NCBI RefSeq assembly: GCF_030408855.1
Contig: NZ_CP047358.1
Location: 2,046,001 to 2,110,000 of the forward strand
DNA length: 64,000 nucleotides
Origin: Corynebacterium glaucum
Lineage (GTDB): Bacteria > Actinomycetota > Actinomycetes > Mycobacteriales > Mycobacteriaceae
Direction: 5' to 3'
Shown: positions 49,351 to 59,608 of the stretch, piece by piece
Layout: each line of letters begins with the position of its first letter
Position numbering within the stretch: position 1 is the stretch's first letter
Translations under genes and position numbers: made by a program
Notes under the pieces: model-generated
Databases searched by the model: none
Told to the model about the DNA's origin: nothing
The model's input: only the letters and a program-made list of their open reading frames with translations

Positions 49351-49383
49351 AAGCGCACCCCGAGTTTGAACTGGGGTGCGCTT
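49351..49383. terminator. bidirectional terminator
   Basis: AAGCGCACCCC and GGGGTGCGCTT form a perfect 11-bp stem with an 11-base loop between the convergent DUF3073 and purM genes. Confidence 0.85.
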
Positions 49384-49395
49384 CGCGCGTACGAG

Positions 49396-50469
49396 CTAGT
49401 ACTGCGGGTGCGTGCCGCTGAGCACAGCGCGGGCGGTGTCCTCGCCGTCTTCGCCCGAGTGCGCAGCGCGGACCTCACCGAGCACCCAGCTGTCGATGTG
49501 GCGCGCAGCCAGGATCGCCAGCGCGCGGTCGCGGTCCGCGGGCGAGACGACGGCGACCATGCCGACGCCCATGTTGAAAGTCTTCTCCATCTCCTCATCC
49601 GGCACCTGGCCGATCGAGCGGATGGTGCGAAAGATCTGCCCTGGCGTCCAGGTGGCGCGGTGCATCTCGGCGACCAAGCCCTCCGGGATCACGCGCTCCA
49701 TATTGCCCGCGAGCCCGCCACCCGTGACGTGGCAGAAGGTGCGCACGTCGCATTCGGCTGACAGTTCCAAGCAATCCAGCGCATAGATCCGAGTCGGTTC
49801 CAAGAGCTCGTCGCCAAGCGTGCGCCCGAGCTCCTCGATGTGACCGTCGAGCGGCAACCCGGCGCGCTCGAGCAGCACATGGCGCGCAAGCGAGTAGCCG
49901 TTGGAGTGCAGGCCGGACGATGCCATCGCAATGATGACATCGCCCTCGCGCACGCGGTGCGGTCCGAGCAACTCATCGGCCTCGACGACACCGATGGCGG
50001 TGGCGGAGACGTCGTAGTCGTCCTCTCCCATCACGCCCGGGTGCTCCGCGGTCTCGCCGCCGAGCAGCGCGCAGCCGGCCTGTACGCAGCCCTCGGCGAT
50101 TCCGGCGACGATCTGCGCGACCTTTTCAGGCACGACCTTGCCAATCGCGATGTAGTCCTGCAAGAACAATGGCTCGGCGCCGCAGACCACGAGGTCGTCG
50201 ACGCACATCGCGGCCAGATCGATGCCGATCGTGTCGTGCTTGTCCATCGCCTGCGCCACGGCGAGCTTCGTGCCCACGCCGTCGGAGCCGGCGGCCAGCA
50301 GCGGCTCTTTGTACTTGCCCAGCGCGAACAGGCCGGCGAACCCGCCTAAGCCACCGCGGACCTCGGGGCGGGTGGCGCGCCGCGCGTGGTCCTTGAACAG
50401 CTCGACGGCGCGGTCGCCTGCTTCGATGGAAACGCCGGTGGTCTCGTAGGAGACAGGTTGCTCAGTCAT
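49396..50469 (-). CDS. purM: phosphoribosylformylglycinamidine cyclo-ligase
   Basis: Closes the imidazole ring: FGAM + ATP to AIR, step 5 of purine synthesis. 357 residues, with the ATP-binding SDGVGTKLAVA, GIDLAAMCVDDLVVCGAEPLF, GGETAEHPGVM and the terminal segment FNMGVGMVAVV. The start overlaps the purF stop by 4 bp (ATGA-type), so the two are coupled. Confidence 0.97.
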   Translation of the reverse strand: MTEQPVSYETTGVSIEAGDRAVELFKDHARRATRPEVRGGLGGFAGLFALGKYKEPLLAAGSDGVGTKLAVAQAMDKHDTIGIDLAAMCVDDLVVCGAEPLFLQDYIAIGKVVPEKVAQIVAGIAEGCVQAGCALLGGETAEHPGVMGEDDYDVSATAIGVVEADELLGPHRVREGDVIIAMASSGLHSNGYSLARHVLLERAGLPLDGHIEELGRTLGDELLEPTRIYALDCLELSAECDVRTFCHVTGGGLAGNMERVIPEGLVAEMHRATWTPGQIFRTIRSIGQVPDEEMEKTFNMGVGMVAVVSPADRDRALAILAARHIDSWVLGEVRAAHSGEDGEDTARAVLSGTHPQY

Positions 50470-51959
50470 GACGCGGTTTCACCTTTCTGGATGCGGCGCA
50501 CAAGCTCGGCATTCGGGTTGCCTTCCGGCAGCCCCAGCGGGTAGGAACCCGTGAAGCACGCGGCGCAGAGTGATTCGTGTGGGTGGGAGGAGGCTTCCAC
50601 GATGTCGTCGATAGGCACGAAAGCGAGACTGTCCGCGCCGATCATGGTGCGGATCGACTCTGAGATTTCTTCGTCCGAGCCGCCGCGCCCGTGGTTGGCA
50701 ATCAGCTCGCCGGGGCTGGCGAAGTCGATGCCGTAGAAGCACGGCCACTTCACCGGCGGCGACGCGATGCGCACGTGCACCTCGCCGGCGCCGGCTTCGC
50801 GCAGCATGCGGATCAGTTTGCGCTGCGTGTTGCCGCGCACGATGGAGTCATCCACCACCACAAGCCGCTTGCCCTCAATCACTTCGCGCACCGGGTTGAG
50901 CTTCAGGCGCAGCCCCAGCTGGCGCAGGGTATCGGACGGCTGAATGAACGTGCGCCCCACATACGCGTTCTTCATCAGCCCCTGCTTGAACGGGATGCCG
51001 GACTCCTCCGCGTACCCGATCGCCGCGGGAGTGCCGGATTCGGGCACAGGCATGACCAGGTCTGCATCCACAGGGAGCACTTTTGCTAATCGACGCCCAA
51101 TGTCAATCCGCGCACTGTTCACACTTTGCCCATCAATGATGGAGTCGGGCCGCGCGACATACACGTACTCGAAGACACAGTGCGCTCGCGGGGTCTCCGC
51201 GAAGCGTTCAGAGTGCACGCCTGATTCGTCGACCCAGACCAGCTCGCCCGGCTCAATGTCGCGCACGAACGACGCGCCGACAATGTCCAGCGCACAGGTC
51301 TCCGACGCGATTACCCATCCCCCGTCAAGGCGGCCCAGCGACAGCGGGCGCACCCCGTGTGGGTCGCGCGCAGCGTAGAGCGTGTGCCCGTCGGTGATCA
51401 TGAAGCAGTACGCGCCTTTGACGCGCGGCAGCAGTTCACGGCACGCGTCCAAGAGCGTCTTGCCGTCTCTGATCAGGTCCGTGAGCAGCGCCGAAACCAC
51501 CGCCGTATCGGAGGAGGAACCCTGGCCCTCCACACCGGAAGCCGGCACCAGCTTCTTTTCAATCGCCTCCGCCTGCAGCTCGGCGTAGTTGATCAGATTG
51601 CCGTTATGCGCAAGCGCCACATCGGTGCCGTTGGGCGAGGTGCGAAACATCGGTTGGACGTTTTCCCAAGAGTTCCCGCCCGCCGTGGAGTAGCGAGTGT
51701 GCCCAATGGCCACCTCACCGTGCAGCGCATTGAGCACCGACTCGTCGAACACCTGGCTGACCAGGCCGGTGTCCTTGAACACCACGATGTTCTCTTGGTC
51801 GCCGACCGCGATGCCGGCGCCTTCCTGGCCGCGGTGCTGCAGAGCGAAAAGGCCGAAGTACGTCAGCTTGGAGACGTCTTCCTCCGGCGCCCACACGCCG
51901 AAAACGCCGCATTCTTCCCGGGGTTGGTCTTCCACGCCAACCACTGTAACTGAGACCAT
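50466..51959 (-). CDS. purF: amidophosphoribosyltransferase
   Basis: Makes phosphoribosylamine from PRPP and glutamine, the first committed purine step. 497 residues. A 16-residue propeptide precedes the catalytic cysteine in EECGVFGVW. The glutaminase domain has HTRYSTAGGNSWENVQP and SSSDTAVV; the PRPP loop is VVVDDSIVRGNT. Cysteines in WPCFYGIDFASPGELIA and ESLCAACFTGSYP fit the Fe-S-containing Bacillus-type enzyme. Operon purF-purM, with the SCP-like gene directly upstream. Confidence 0.97.
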   Translation of the reverse strand: MVSVTVVGVEDQPREECGVFGVWAPEEDVSKLTYFGLFALQHRGQEGAGIAVGDQENIVVFKDTGLVSQVFDESVLNALHGEVAIGHTRYSTAGGNSWENVQPMFRTSPNGTDVALAHNGNLINYAELQAEAIEKKLVPASGVEGQGSSSDTAVVSALLTDLIRDGKTLLDACRELLPRVKGAYCFMITDGHTLYAARDPHGVRPLSLGRLDGGWVIASETCALDIVGASFVRDIEPGELVWVDESGVHSERFAETPRAHCVFEYVYVARPDSIIDGQSVNSARIDIGRRLAKVLPVDADLVMPVPESGTPAAIGYAEESGIPFKQGLMKNAYVGRTFIQPSDTLRQLGLRLKLNPVREVIEGKRLVVVDDSIVRGNTQRKLIRMLREAGAGEVHVRIASPPVKWPCFYGIDFASPGELIANHGRGGSDEEISESIRTMIGADSLAFVPIDDIVEASSHPHESLCAACFTGSYPLGLPEGNPNAELVRRIQKGETAS

Positions 51960-52343
51960 CTACCCGAGCGGAATTACCGGCAGGCCACGCCCAACATCGC
52001 TCGCGCGCGACCCGGAGGCATCCACCGTGCCCGCCGCGACTTCCGCGTCGAGAGTGGTCAGCCCGGTTGCCAACCGCAGCCATGTGCGAGGGTCGGTCTC
52101 CACAACGTTCGGCGGCGTGCCTCGCGTGTGGCGGGGGCCGTCGATAAGCTGCACCGCAACAAAGGGTGGCACACGCAGCTCAACCGTATGCCCCGGCAAC
52201 TCCTCGGCGAGGGTGCGCGCGGTGGTCCGGCAGGCCTGGGCCAGTTCGCTTCTCGACGGCTCCTTTGATCCCGCATCCCGAACCCATTCCGCCACGGCTT
52301 CCACCGCGGCTCGAGTTTCGGCAGGATCCGTTCGTTTCGCCAT
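51960..52343 (-). CDS. bacterial SCP-like (sterol carrier family) protein
   Basis: 127 residues. A helical N-terminus precedes a compact domain with VELRVPPFVAVQLIDGPRHT, RGTPPNVVETDPRTWLRLATG and the conserved GTVDASGSRAS. This pattern is known as the actinobacterial SCP orthologue, function unknown. Its stop directly abuts the purF start codon, so it appears to be the first gene of the purF-purM unit. Confidence 0.85.
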   Translation of the reverse strand: MAKRTDPAETRAAVEAVAEWVRDAGSKEPSRSELAQACRTTARTLAEELPGHTVELRVPPFVAVQLIDGPRHTRGTPPNVVETDPRTWLRLATGLTTLDAEVAAGTVDASGSRASDVGRGLPVIPLG

Positions 52344-52367
52344 AGGCCCATACTAGGGTTTGGTGCT

Positions 52368-53375
52368 ATGTCAAACACACCTGTGCCCGTTGAGAAATCT
52401 TCTTCCATCACGCTGCGGTTTATGGCCGCGCCGACCGACGTGCTGCATGCCGGTGCGCACGGGGTTTCCGGCGGCCGCGTGCTGGAGTGGATCGATAAGG
52501 CGGCGTACGCCTGTGCGACGCAGTGGTCGGGAACGTATTGTGTCACCGCGTATGTCGGGCATATTCACTTCACACGCCCGATTCCCTCGGGTCACATCGT
52601 GGAGGTGCGTTCGCGCATCGCGATGACGGGGCGCTCCTCCATGCACATCGTCAATGAGGTGCTCTCCGCCGACCCACGCCACGGCAAGTTCACCCGCGCG
52701 TGCGACTGCCTGGTGATCTTCGTGGCCAAAGACACCGAGACCGGCAAGCCCATGGCAGTGCCCACCTTCGTGCCCACCACCGAAGAGGAGCGCCGCGTAG
52801 CCGATGCTGCTTTATCGCGCATCGACCTGCGCAAGGCCATCGAAGAAGAGATGTCGGGCCAGACCTACACCGACGACTCGACCGCGCCGCGGCTCATACA
52901 CCGCTTCCTGGCCAAGCCCACGGACGTGAACTGGGGCGGCAACGTGCACGGCGGCACTGCGATGGAGTGGATCGACGAGGCAGGCGCGGCCTGCACTATG
53001 GAGTGGTCCGGCGAGCGCACCGTTGCGGTGTACGCGGGCGGAATCCGCTTTTACCACCCGATTCACATTGGCGACCTGATCGAGGTGGAGGCGCGCCTGA
53101 CCCGCACCGACACCCGCTCGCTGCACACCTCGATCCACGTGCGCTCCGGCGATCCGCGCGGCGGGCGCGGCGCGCTGACCGAAGCGATTCACGCGTCGGT
53201 GACGTACTTGGGCATCGACATAGACGGCGAGGCACTGCCGGCGCGCCCCTTCACCCCGGCCACGGACGAGGACCAGCGGCTGTGGGAGCACACGCAGCGC
53301 CTCAAAGACCTGCGCGCGCAGTACGAGCCGGAGCCGCTGGTCGAGCCGATGCCGGCGGCGCAGCGCATCGACTAG
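52368..53375 (+). CDS. double-hotdog acyl-CoA thioesterase
   Basis: 335 residues with two hotdog domains. Each carries the thioesterase pattern with an active-site acid: GGRVLEWIDKAAYACATQWS in the first and HGGTAMEWIDEAGAACTMEW in the second, each followed by HFTRPIPSGHIVEV or RFYHPIHIGDLIEV. The arrangement fits YciA/BACH-type hydrolases of acyl-CoA. The physiological acyl chain is unknown. It is convergent with purL and divergent from the SCP-like gene. Confidence 0.92.
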   Translation: MSNTPVPVEKSSSITLRFMAAPTDVLHAGAHGVSGGRVLEWIDKAAYACATQWSGTYCVTAYVGHIHFTRPIPSGHIVEVRSRIAMTGRSSMHIVNEVLSADPRHGKFTRACDCLVIFVAKDTETGKPMAVPTFVPTTEEERRVADAALSRIDLRKAIEEEMSGQTYTDDSTAPRLIHRFLAKPTDVNWGGNVHGGTAMEWIDEAGAACTMEWSGERTVAVYAGGIRFYHPIHIGDLIEVEARLTRTDTRSLHTSIHVRSGDPRGGRGALTEAIHASVTYLGIDIDGEALPARPFTPATDEDQRLWEHTQRLKDLRAQYEPEPLVEPMPAAQRID

Positions 53376-53417
53376 CGCCTGCTCCCAATCTTCCGCCCCG
53401 CCCAGTCTCAACCCGGC

Positions 53418-55700
53418 TTAGACCGCGGAGTTGGGTGCGGTGGCGTGGTCGAAGTGGCTCGGCATCGTCGCCGCCCAGGCCTGGGCAAGGTCGTCCATCT
53501 CGATCGAGGTGTCGCCGAGGTGCAGCGTGCCGTCGTTAAGCGTGGAGCCCACGACTGCAACCGGAATGCCTGCGGAAACTGCGCGCTCGACGGCGATGTC
53601 GGCGCGGTCGCGCGTGACGGCGATGAGCACGCGGGAGGCGGACTCGGAAAACAGCGCGGTGAACAGGTCCTCGTGCACCGGCGAGAGGTCGAGCTGCGCG
53701 CCCAGGTCGGAGCCGAGCAGCATCTCGAACAGAGCTTGCGAGAGGCCGCCCTCGGAGAGGTCGTGCGCTGCAGAGATGGTGTCGCTGCCGTGCAGATACT
53801 CCGCGAGGCGCGCCTCGTTGGCTAGATCGACCTGCGGCGGCAGGCCGGCCAGGCCTTGGCCGGAGATGTCCTGCCACACGGAGCCGCCGAACTCGTCCTT
53901 GGTCTCGCCGAGGAGGATCAGCGTGTACTCCTCGTCGCCTGCGGTCAGCGCGTGCGGCAGCGCAGTGGAAACATCCTCGATCACGCCGAGCACGCCCACC
54001 ACCGGGGTCGGCAGAATCGGGGTATCGCCGGTTTGGTTGTAGAAGCTGACGTTGCCGCCGGAGACGGGAATGGCCAGCTCGGCGGCGCCGTCGGCAAGGC
54101 CGTGCACTGCCTCGCGGAACTGCCACATGACGTCCGTGTTCTCCGGGGAGCCGAAGTTCAGGCAGTTCGTCACCGCAACCGGGGTCGCGCCGGTGACTGC
54201 GACGTTGCGGTACGCCTCCGCCAACGCGAGGCGCGCTCCCATGTTCGGGTCGAGGAAGGTGTAGCGCCCGTTCGCATCCGCGGACACTGCAACACCGCGG
54301 TTGGACTCTTCGTTGATGCGCAGCACACCCGAGTTGGCGTACTTCGCCTGCACGGTGTTGCCGCGCACGTAGCGGTCGTACTGCTGGGTGATGAAGTCGC
54401 GCGAGCACAGCTGCGGCGAGGCCACCATCTTCAGCCAGGTGCCAACGATGTCGTCGCTCTTTTCAACCTCGGTCTTCGTCTGCACGCCGTCGAGCCACTG
54501 CGGGCGCTCGAAAGGCCGGTTGTACACAGGGCCTTCATCGATTGTCGACGGAGGCGCCTCGAGCACCAGCTCGCCCTGGTGGTACACCGCGAGGCGGTCG
54601 GCTTCATCCGTGACCTCACCGATCACGGCCGCGTTGACGTCCCACTTCGCGCAAATCTCCATGAAGCGGTCGACGCTTTCCGGCGCGACCACAGCGCACA
54701 TGCGCTCCTGCGATTCGGAGGCGAGGATCTCTGCCGCCGTCATGTTCTCTGCGCGCAGCGGCACCTGGTCGAGGTCGACGCGCATGCCGCCGTCACCGGC
54801 CGCGGCCAGCTCCGAGGTGGCACACGCCAGCCCGCCGCCGCCGAGGTCCTGAATGCCCACGACCACGCCAGCGTGGTAGAGCTCGAGACAGCACTCGATG
54901 AGCACCTTCTCCGCGAACGGGTCGCCCACCTGCACAGCCGGGAGCTTGCGCTCCTCGCCTTCCTCGAAGGTGGCGGAGCCGAGCACGCTCACACCGCCGA
55001 TGCCGTCGAGGCCGGTGCGCGAGCCGAAGAGAATGACCTTGTTGCCGGTGCCGGAAGCGAACGCGAGGTGCAGATCCTCCACCTTCAGCGTGCCCACGCA
55101 CAGCGCGTTGACCAGCGGGTTGCCAATGTAGGCCTCGTCGAACACCGTCTCGCCGCCAATGTTGGGCAGGCCGAGACAGTTGCCGTAGCCACCGATGCCG
55201 TGCACCACGCCCGGCAACACACGCTTGGTGTCCTCCGCATCCAGCGGGCCGAAGCGGAGCTGATCCATCACCGCGATCGGGCGCGCGCCCATGGCCATGA
55301 TGTCGCGCACGATGCCGCCAACGCCTGTCGCGGCACCTTGGTAGGGCTCCACAAACGACGGGTGGTTGTGCGACTCCACACGGAAGGTCACGGCGTCGCC
55401 GCCGCCGATGTCAACCACGCCAGCGTTCTCGCCGATGCCGGCGAGCAGTTTCGCGGCCATTTCCTCGGTCATGGTTTCGCCGAAGTAGCGCAAGTGCACC
55501 TTCGATGATTTGTAGGAGCAGTGCTCGGACCACATCACCGAGTACACGGTGAGCTCCGCGTCCGTCGGGCGGCGGCCGAGGATGCCAACGATCTTCTGAT
55601 ACTCGTCGTCTTTGAGCCCCAGTTCGGCGTAGGGTTGCGCCTGGTCCGGGGTGGCTTTCGCGTTCTCGACGGTGTCGTTTACTACTCTTGCTGCAGTCAC
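53418..55700 (-). CDS. purL: phosphoribosylformylglycinamidine synthase, large subunit
   Basis: 760 residues, the small-PurL class that works with PurQ and PurS. It converts FGAR to FGAM with ammonia channelled from PurQ. Landmarks are [63 protein letters not shown] and [16 protein letters not shown]. Last gene of the purSQL operon, 2 bp after purQ. Confidence 0.97.
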   Translation of the reverse strand: MTAARVVNDTVENAKATPDQAQPYAELGLKDDEYQKIVGILGRRPTDAELTVYSVMWSEHCSYKSSKVHLRYFGETMTEEMAAKLLAGIGENAGVVDIGGGDAVTFRVESHNHPSFVEPYQGAATGVGGIVRDIMAMGARPIAVMDQLRFGPLDAEDTKRVLPGVVHGIGGYGNCLGLPNIGGETVFDEAYIGNPLVNALCVGTLKVEDLHLAFASGTGNKVILFGSRTGLDGIGGVSVLGSATFEEGEERKLPAVQVGDPFAEKVLIECCLELYHAGVVVGIQDLGGGGLACATSELAAAGDGGMRVDLDQVPLRAENMTAAEILASESQERMCAVVAPESVDRFMEICAKWDVNAAVIGEVTDEADRLAVYHQGELVLEAPPSTIDEGPVYNRPFERPQWLDGVQTKTEVEKSDDIVGTWLKMVASPQLCSRDFITQQYDRYVRGNTVQAKYANSGVLRINEESNRGVAVSADANGRYTFLDPNMGARLALAEAYRNVAVTGATPVAVTNCLNFGSPENTDVMWQFREAVHGLADGAAELAIPVSGGNVSFYNQTGDTPILPTPVVGVLGVIEDVSTALPHALTAGDEEYTLILLGETKDEFGGSVWQDISGQGLAGLPPQVDLANEARLAEYLHGSDTISAAHDLSEGGLSQALFEMLLGSDLGAQLDLSPVHEDLFTALFSESASRVLIAVTRDRADIAVERAVSAGIPVAVVGSTLNDGTLHLGDTSIEMDDLAQAWAATMPSHFDHATAPNSAV

Positions 55701-55702
55701 AG

Positions 55703-56383
55703 TTACGCTCCGATCTTCGAAATCGCGGCGATGGCGGAAGTGAACAGGCTGAGCCCGTCGGTGGACGGCCCGGTCAGCGTCTCAATCGCGTGCTCGGGGT
55801 GTGGCATGAGACCAACGACGCGGCCGGTCTCGTTGGTTACGCCGGCGATGTTGTTCATCGAGCCGTTGAAGTTGTCGGTGTAGCGGAACACCACGCGACC
55901 TTCTTTTTCCAGCGCTTCGATAGTCTCCGGCGCGGCCTGAAAGCGGCCCTCACCGTGTTTGGCGGGAACGAGGATCTTCTGGCCCTGCTCGAACTCGCTG
56001 GTCCACGCCGTCTCGGCGTTCGCTACCTCGAGGTAGGTGTCCACGCAGTGGAAGTTGAGGTTCTGGTTACGCGTGAGCGCACCCGGCAGCAGCCCGGATT
56101 CGGTGAGGATCTGGAAGCCGTTGCAGATGCCCAATACCGGCATGCCCTTGCCCGCGGCCTCGACCACGGCACCCATCATCGGTGCGAGCGCGGCGATCGC
56201 GCCCGAGCGCAGGTAGTCGCCGTAGGAAAAACCGCCGGGGACCACGACGGCATCGATGCCGGTGAGGTCTTCGTCGGCGTGCCACAGGGCTTTCGGCTCG
56301 GCTCCGGCAAGGCGGACGGCGCGCAACGCGTCAACGTCGTCAAGCGTGCCCGGAAATGTGATGACCCCGATGGTTGCGCTCAT
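55703..56383 (-). CDS. purQ: phosphoribosylformylglycinamidine synthase, glutaminase subunit
   Basis: 226 residues, class I glutamine amidotransferase. Nucleophile cysteine in [12 protein letters not shown], oxyanion region [15 protein letters not shown], and His/Glu of the triad in [11 protein letters not shown]. Supplies ammonia to PurL. Overlaps purS by 4 bp (ATGA). Confidence 0.97.
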   Translation of the reverse strand: MSATIGVITFPGTLDDVDALRAVRLAGAEPKALWHADEDLTGIDAVVVPGGFSYGDYLRSGAIAALAPMMGAVVEAAGKGMPVLGICNGFQILTESGLLPGALTRNQNLNFHCVDTYLEVANAETAWTSEFEQGQKILVPAKHGEGRFQAAPETIEALEKEGRVVFRYTDNFNGSMNNIAGVTNETGRVVGLMPHPEHAIETLTGPSTDGLSLFTSAIAAISKIGA

Positions 56384-56610
56384 CGCACAACCTCGAAATC
56401 CTCGATGACCGTGTTGGCGAGCAGGGTCTCGGCGACGCGGCGGAGCTCTTCGTCGGTGACGGAATCATCCACCTCAATCTCGAACCGCTTGCCCTGGCGC
56501 ACATCGGCGACCCCCTCGACCCCGATGCGGCCCAGCGCGCGGAGCACAGCTTGGCCCTGAGGATCCAGAATTTCAGCCTTGGGCATGACATTTACGACGA
56601 CTCGTGCCAT
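56380..56610 (-). CDS. purS: phosphoribosylformylglycinamidine synthase subunit PurS
   Basis: 76 residues, [19 protein letters not shown], with [13 protein letters not shown] and the ending NTVIEDFEV. The PurS dimer bridges PurL and PurQ. First gene of the operon; a TATACT -10 candidate lies at 56656-56651 on the minus strand. Confidence 0.95.
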   Translation of the reverse strand: MARVVVNVMPKAEILDPQGQAVLRALGRIGVEGVADVRQGKRFEIEVDDSVTDEELRRVAETLLANTVIEDFEVVR

Positions 56611-56824
56611 GAGAATCCTTTGTGTTGTAAGAGGTTGGAAGCCTTTCGCAAGTATAACGGAGGCCTCCAACACGCCGAGATCGGCAGTGAGCGGACACCA
56701 GGTACGTCCAGAGATGTGAATGCGCTTGAGGCTAGCTGGCAGCTTCCCGTGCGAAGTTATAAAAGCTGAGTTATCTTAGCCGGGCAAAACCCCTGCCCCT
56801 TCTCTTTCCCCGAGGTTTCCCACC

Positions 56825-59542
56825 ATGCGCGTTCACTCCCACCGGGCCCTCAGCGCGACTTTCGCCATCGCGCTCGCAGCCGGCACCGTTTCCGTCGTCT
56901 CCCCCACTGCAGAGGCCGCTCCGGACGGCTCGAACATCATCATCAACGAGGTCTACGGAGGCGGCGGTAACAGCGGCTCCGTGTACAACAACGACTTCGT
57001 CGAGCTTTTCAACCCCACCTCTACCCCGATCGATCTCACCGGCTGGACCCTCAACCAGTACTCGGCCAAGGGTAACCTCGGCGGCTCCGCGCAGCTCACC
57101 GGCATCATCCCGGCCGGCGGCTACTTCCTCATCCAGGGCCAGGCCGGCAACTCCCCGTCGCAGGACCTGCCCACCCCGGATGCAGAGGGCAAGTTCAACT
57201 TCAGCGGCAGCGAGGCCATCGCAGAGCTTGTCGACGCCAACGGTCAGGTCGCCGACCTCCTCGGCTGGGGCGGAGCGCAGAAGTTCGAGACCGCGCCCGC
57301 AGCGAAGACCAAGAACAGCACCTCCGTACAGCGCACAGTCGAGGGCGTTGACTCCGACAACAACGCCGGCGATTTCGTCGTCGCCGACCCGACCCCGATG
57401 AACTCCGGCGGCGAGCAGCCTGCACCGCAGCCGAACCCAGATCCGAACCCAGAGCCCAACCCGGATCCCCAACCCCAACCCCAGCCGACCGGCCCGGTCA
57501 CCATCGCTGAGATCCAGGGGCCCGGCGCGACTTCCCCGCTCGAGGGCCAGACGGTGACCACCCGCGGCGTGGTCACCGCCGTCTACAACGAGGGCGGCCG
57601 CAACGGCTTCTACATGCAAACCCCGGGTGCCGGCCAGACCAAGGGCACGGGTGACGCTTCCGACGCGATCTTCGTCTACATGGGCAAGGCCGCTCCGCAG
57701 GACTACCCGGCGCGTGGTGCGTACGTTGAGGTCACCGGCGAGGTCAACGAGTTCAATACCTCCACCCAGCTCTCGCGCGTCTCCGTCGCACTGGTCGATG
57801 AGGCAATCGATCCCGTCATCCCGGTACAGCTGGAGCGTCTTCCCGACGGCGACGAGGCACGCGAGCGCTACGAGGGCATGCTGGTCAAGCCCGGCGTGCA
57901 CACCGTGACCGACAACTACAGCTTTAACACCTACGGTGAGTTCGGCGTCGTCCCAGGCACCGAGGCGCTGCGCCAGCCGACCGACATGATGGCGCCGGGT
58001 GCGGATGCATACGCCCTCGAGCAGGCACAGCGCGCGAACATTGTCTTGCTTGACGATGCCTCAACGTACAACTTCTTCCGCAACGACAAAGATGTTCCGC
58101 TGCCGTACCTGGAGACTTCGGACCAGGGCATCCGCTCCATGCGCGTCGGCGACCAGCTGGAGTTCAAGGACTCGGGCGTGATCGTGGAGTATTCCTTCGA
58201 CGCATGGCGCTTCCAGCCGCTGGTGCCGTTGACCGGCAAGAGCCCGGAGGAAGACCTCCCGGTGACCTGGGAGGACACCCGCGCCGCGGTGCGCAACGTG
58301 CCGAGCCAGGTTGAGGGCGACTACTCCGTCGGCTCGTTCAACGTGCTGAACTACTTCACCACCCTCGGCGAGACCGAGTCCGGCTGCAAGGCGTACACCG
58401 ACCGCTTCGGCGCCCCGATCGCGGCAAACCAGTGCTCCGTGCGCGGCGCGTTTAGCCAGCAGGCTTTCCAGGATCAGCAAGACAAGATCGTGTTGGCCAT
58501 CAACGAGCTCGACGCGTCCGTCGTCGGCCTCATGGAGGTTGAAAATACCGCGCGTACGTCTGGTGACGTGAGCCGTCGCGACGAGTCCTTGGCAAACCTG
58601 GTCGCCGAGCTGAATAAGGCTGGAGGCAACTGGGATTACGTGAAGTCCCCGGCCAAGCTGGGTACCGACGAGGACGTCATCCGCGTCGCGTTCATCTACA
58701 ACAAATCCAAGGTCGAGCCGGTCGGCGAGTCCGTCATTTTCGACGACCCAGCGTTCACCGGCACCGCCCGCCAGCCGCTGGCCCAGGAGTTCAAGCCGGT
58801 TGGCGGCGCCGATGATCAGAGCTTCGTGGCGATTGTGAACCACTTCAAGTCCAAGGGCTCCGCCGTGCGTGGCGACGGGGATCAGCAGGACGGCCAGGCG
58901 AACTCCGCGCAGGTGCGAGTTGCGCAGGCGCAGGCGCTGCTTGACCACCTGGACCGCCAGAACCAGTGGGACGGCAAGCCGGTCCTCATCCTCGGCGACC
59001 TGAACTCCTACTCCCAGGAAGATTCGGTCAAGGCGCTCAACGGAGGCGGCTTCACCCTGGTGGAGCACAACGCGAAGCACAACCGCCCAGGCGCGGGTGC
59101 GGCGGCCCAGGAGTCGTCCTACACCTTTGGCAAGCACGTCGGCTCCCTCGACCACGTGCTTGCGAACGCCGCAGCCCAGGAGCTGGTGCAGGACGCCGCG
59201 GTATGGAACATCAACGCGGATGAGCCGATCGTGTTCCAGTACTCGCGACGCAACTACCACGGCTCCGACCTGTTCCAGAACGACAACCCGTTCGCAGCAT
59301 CGGACCACGACCCGGTCAAGGTCGGCTTCAACCTGAAGACTAACGGCTCCACCCCGACCACTCAGCCGCCGCTGACCACTCAGCCGCCGCTGACCACTCA
59401 GCCGACCCCCACTACCGAGCCGACTGCCCCGACCGCACCGACCGCACCCAGCAGCTCGGGCAAGGTGATCAGCTTCGTGTGGGGCGTGGTCTCCTCGATC
59501 CTGGGTGTGCTTGGCACGGTCGTCTCGAGGTTCTTCCGCTAG
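56825..59542 (+). CDS. secreted ExeM/NucH-like extracellular nuclease
   Basis: 905 residues. A signal peptide ends at AEAA. Then come a lamin-tail domain (residues about 37-185, IIINEVYGGGGNSG, FVELFNPT), a Pro/Asn/Asp/Gln linker, an OB-like domain (TIAEIQGPGATSPLEGQTVTTRG) and an endonuclease/exonuclease/phosphatase domain with SVGSFNVLNYF, GLMEVENTA, VNHFKSKGS, LGDLNSY and SDHDPVKV; the metal and catalytic residues are intact. A Thr/Pro repeat linker leads to a hydrophobic C-terminal anchor (VISFVWGVVSSILGVLGTVV). Likely scavenges DNA for phosphate or degrades extracellular DNA. Confidence 0.9.
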   Translation: MRVHSHRALSATFAIALAAGTVSVVSPTAEAAPDGSNIIINEVYGGGGNSGSVYNNDFVELFNPTSTPIDLTGWTLNQYSAKGNLGGSAQLTGIIPAGGYFLIQGQAGNSPSQDLPTPDAEGKFNFSGSEAIAELVDANGQVADLLGWGGAQKFETAPAAKTKNSTSVQRTVEGVDSDNNAGDFVVADPTPMNSGGEQPAPQPNPDPNPEPNPDPQPQPQPTGPVTIAEIQGPGATSPLEGQTVTTRGVVTAVYNEGGRNGFYMQTPGAGQTKGTGDASDAIFVYMGKAAPQDYPARGAYVEVTGEVNEFNTSTQLSRVSVALVDEAIDPVIPVQLERLPDGDEARERYEGMLVKPGVHTVTDNYSFNTYGEFGVVPGTEALRQPTDMMAPGADAYALEQAQRANIVLLDDASTYNFFRNDKDVPLPYLETSDQGIRSMRVGDQLEFKDSGVIVEYSFDAWRFQPLVPLTGKSPEEDLPVTWEDTRAAVRNVPSQVEGDYSVGSFNVLNYFTTLGETESGCKAYTDRFGAPIAANQCSVRGAFSQQAFQDQQDKIVLAINELDASVVGLMEVENTARTSGDVSRRDESLANLVAELNKAGGNWDYVKSPAKLGTDEDVIRVAFIYNKSKVEPVGESVIFDDPAFTGTARQPLAQEFKPVGGADDQSFVAIVNHFKSKGSAVRGDGDQQDGQANSAQVRVAQAQALLDHLDRQNQWDGKPVLILGDLNSYSQEDSVKALNGGGFTLVEHNAKHNRPGAGAAAQESSYTFGKHVGSLDHVLANAAAQELVQDAAVWNINADEPIVFQYSRRNYHGSDLFQNDNPFAASDHDPVKVGFNLKTNGSTPTTQPPLTTQPPLTTQPTPTTEPTAPTAPTAPSSSGKVISFVWGVVSSILGVLGTVVSRFFR

Positions 59543-59574
59543 CCAGCCACCCCCAAGCGCCCACAAGCACGAAT

Positions 59575-59589
59575 TGAAAACCATTTTCA
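59575..59589. promoter_or_regulatory. Zur box candidate
   Basis: TGAAAACCATTTTCA is a 15-bp near-palindrome with one mismatched pair, 19 bp upstream of the zinc-binding lipoprotein ATG. It matches the corynebacterial Zur pattern TGAAAATGATTTTCA in form. Confidence 0.7.
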
Positions 59590-59608
59590 TTAGTGCTTGA
59601 ATGGGCGC

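Noticed and set aside
53856..55508. A 550-codon frame opposite purL
   Set aside because: Antisense shadow rich in Arg, His and Val; purL is unambiguous.
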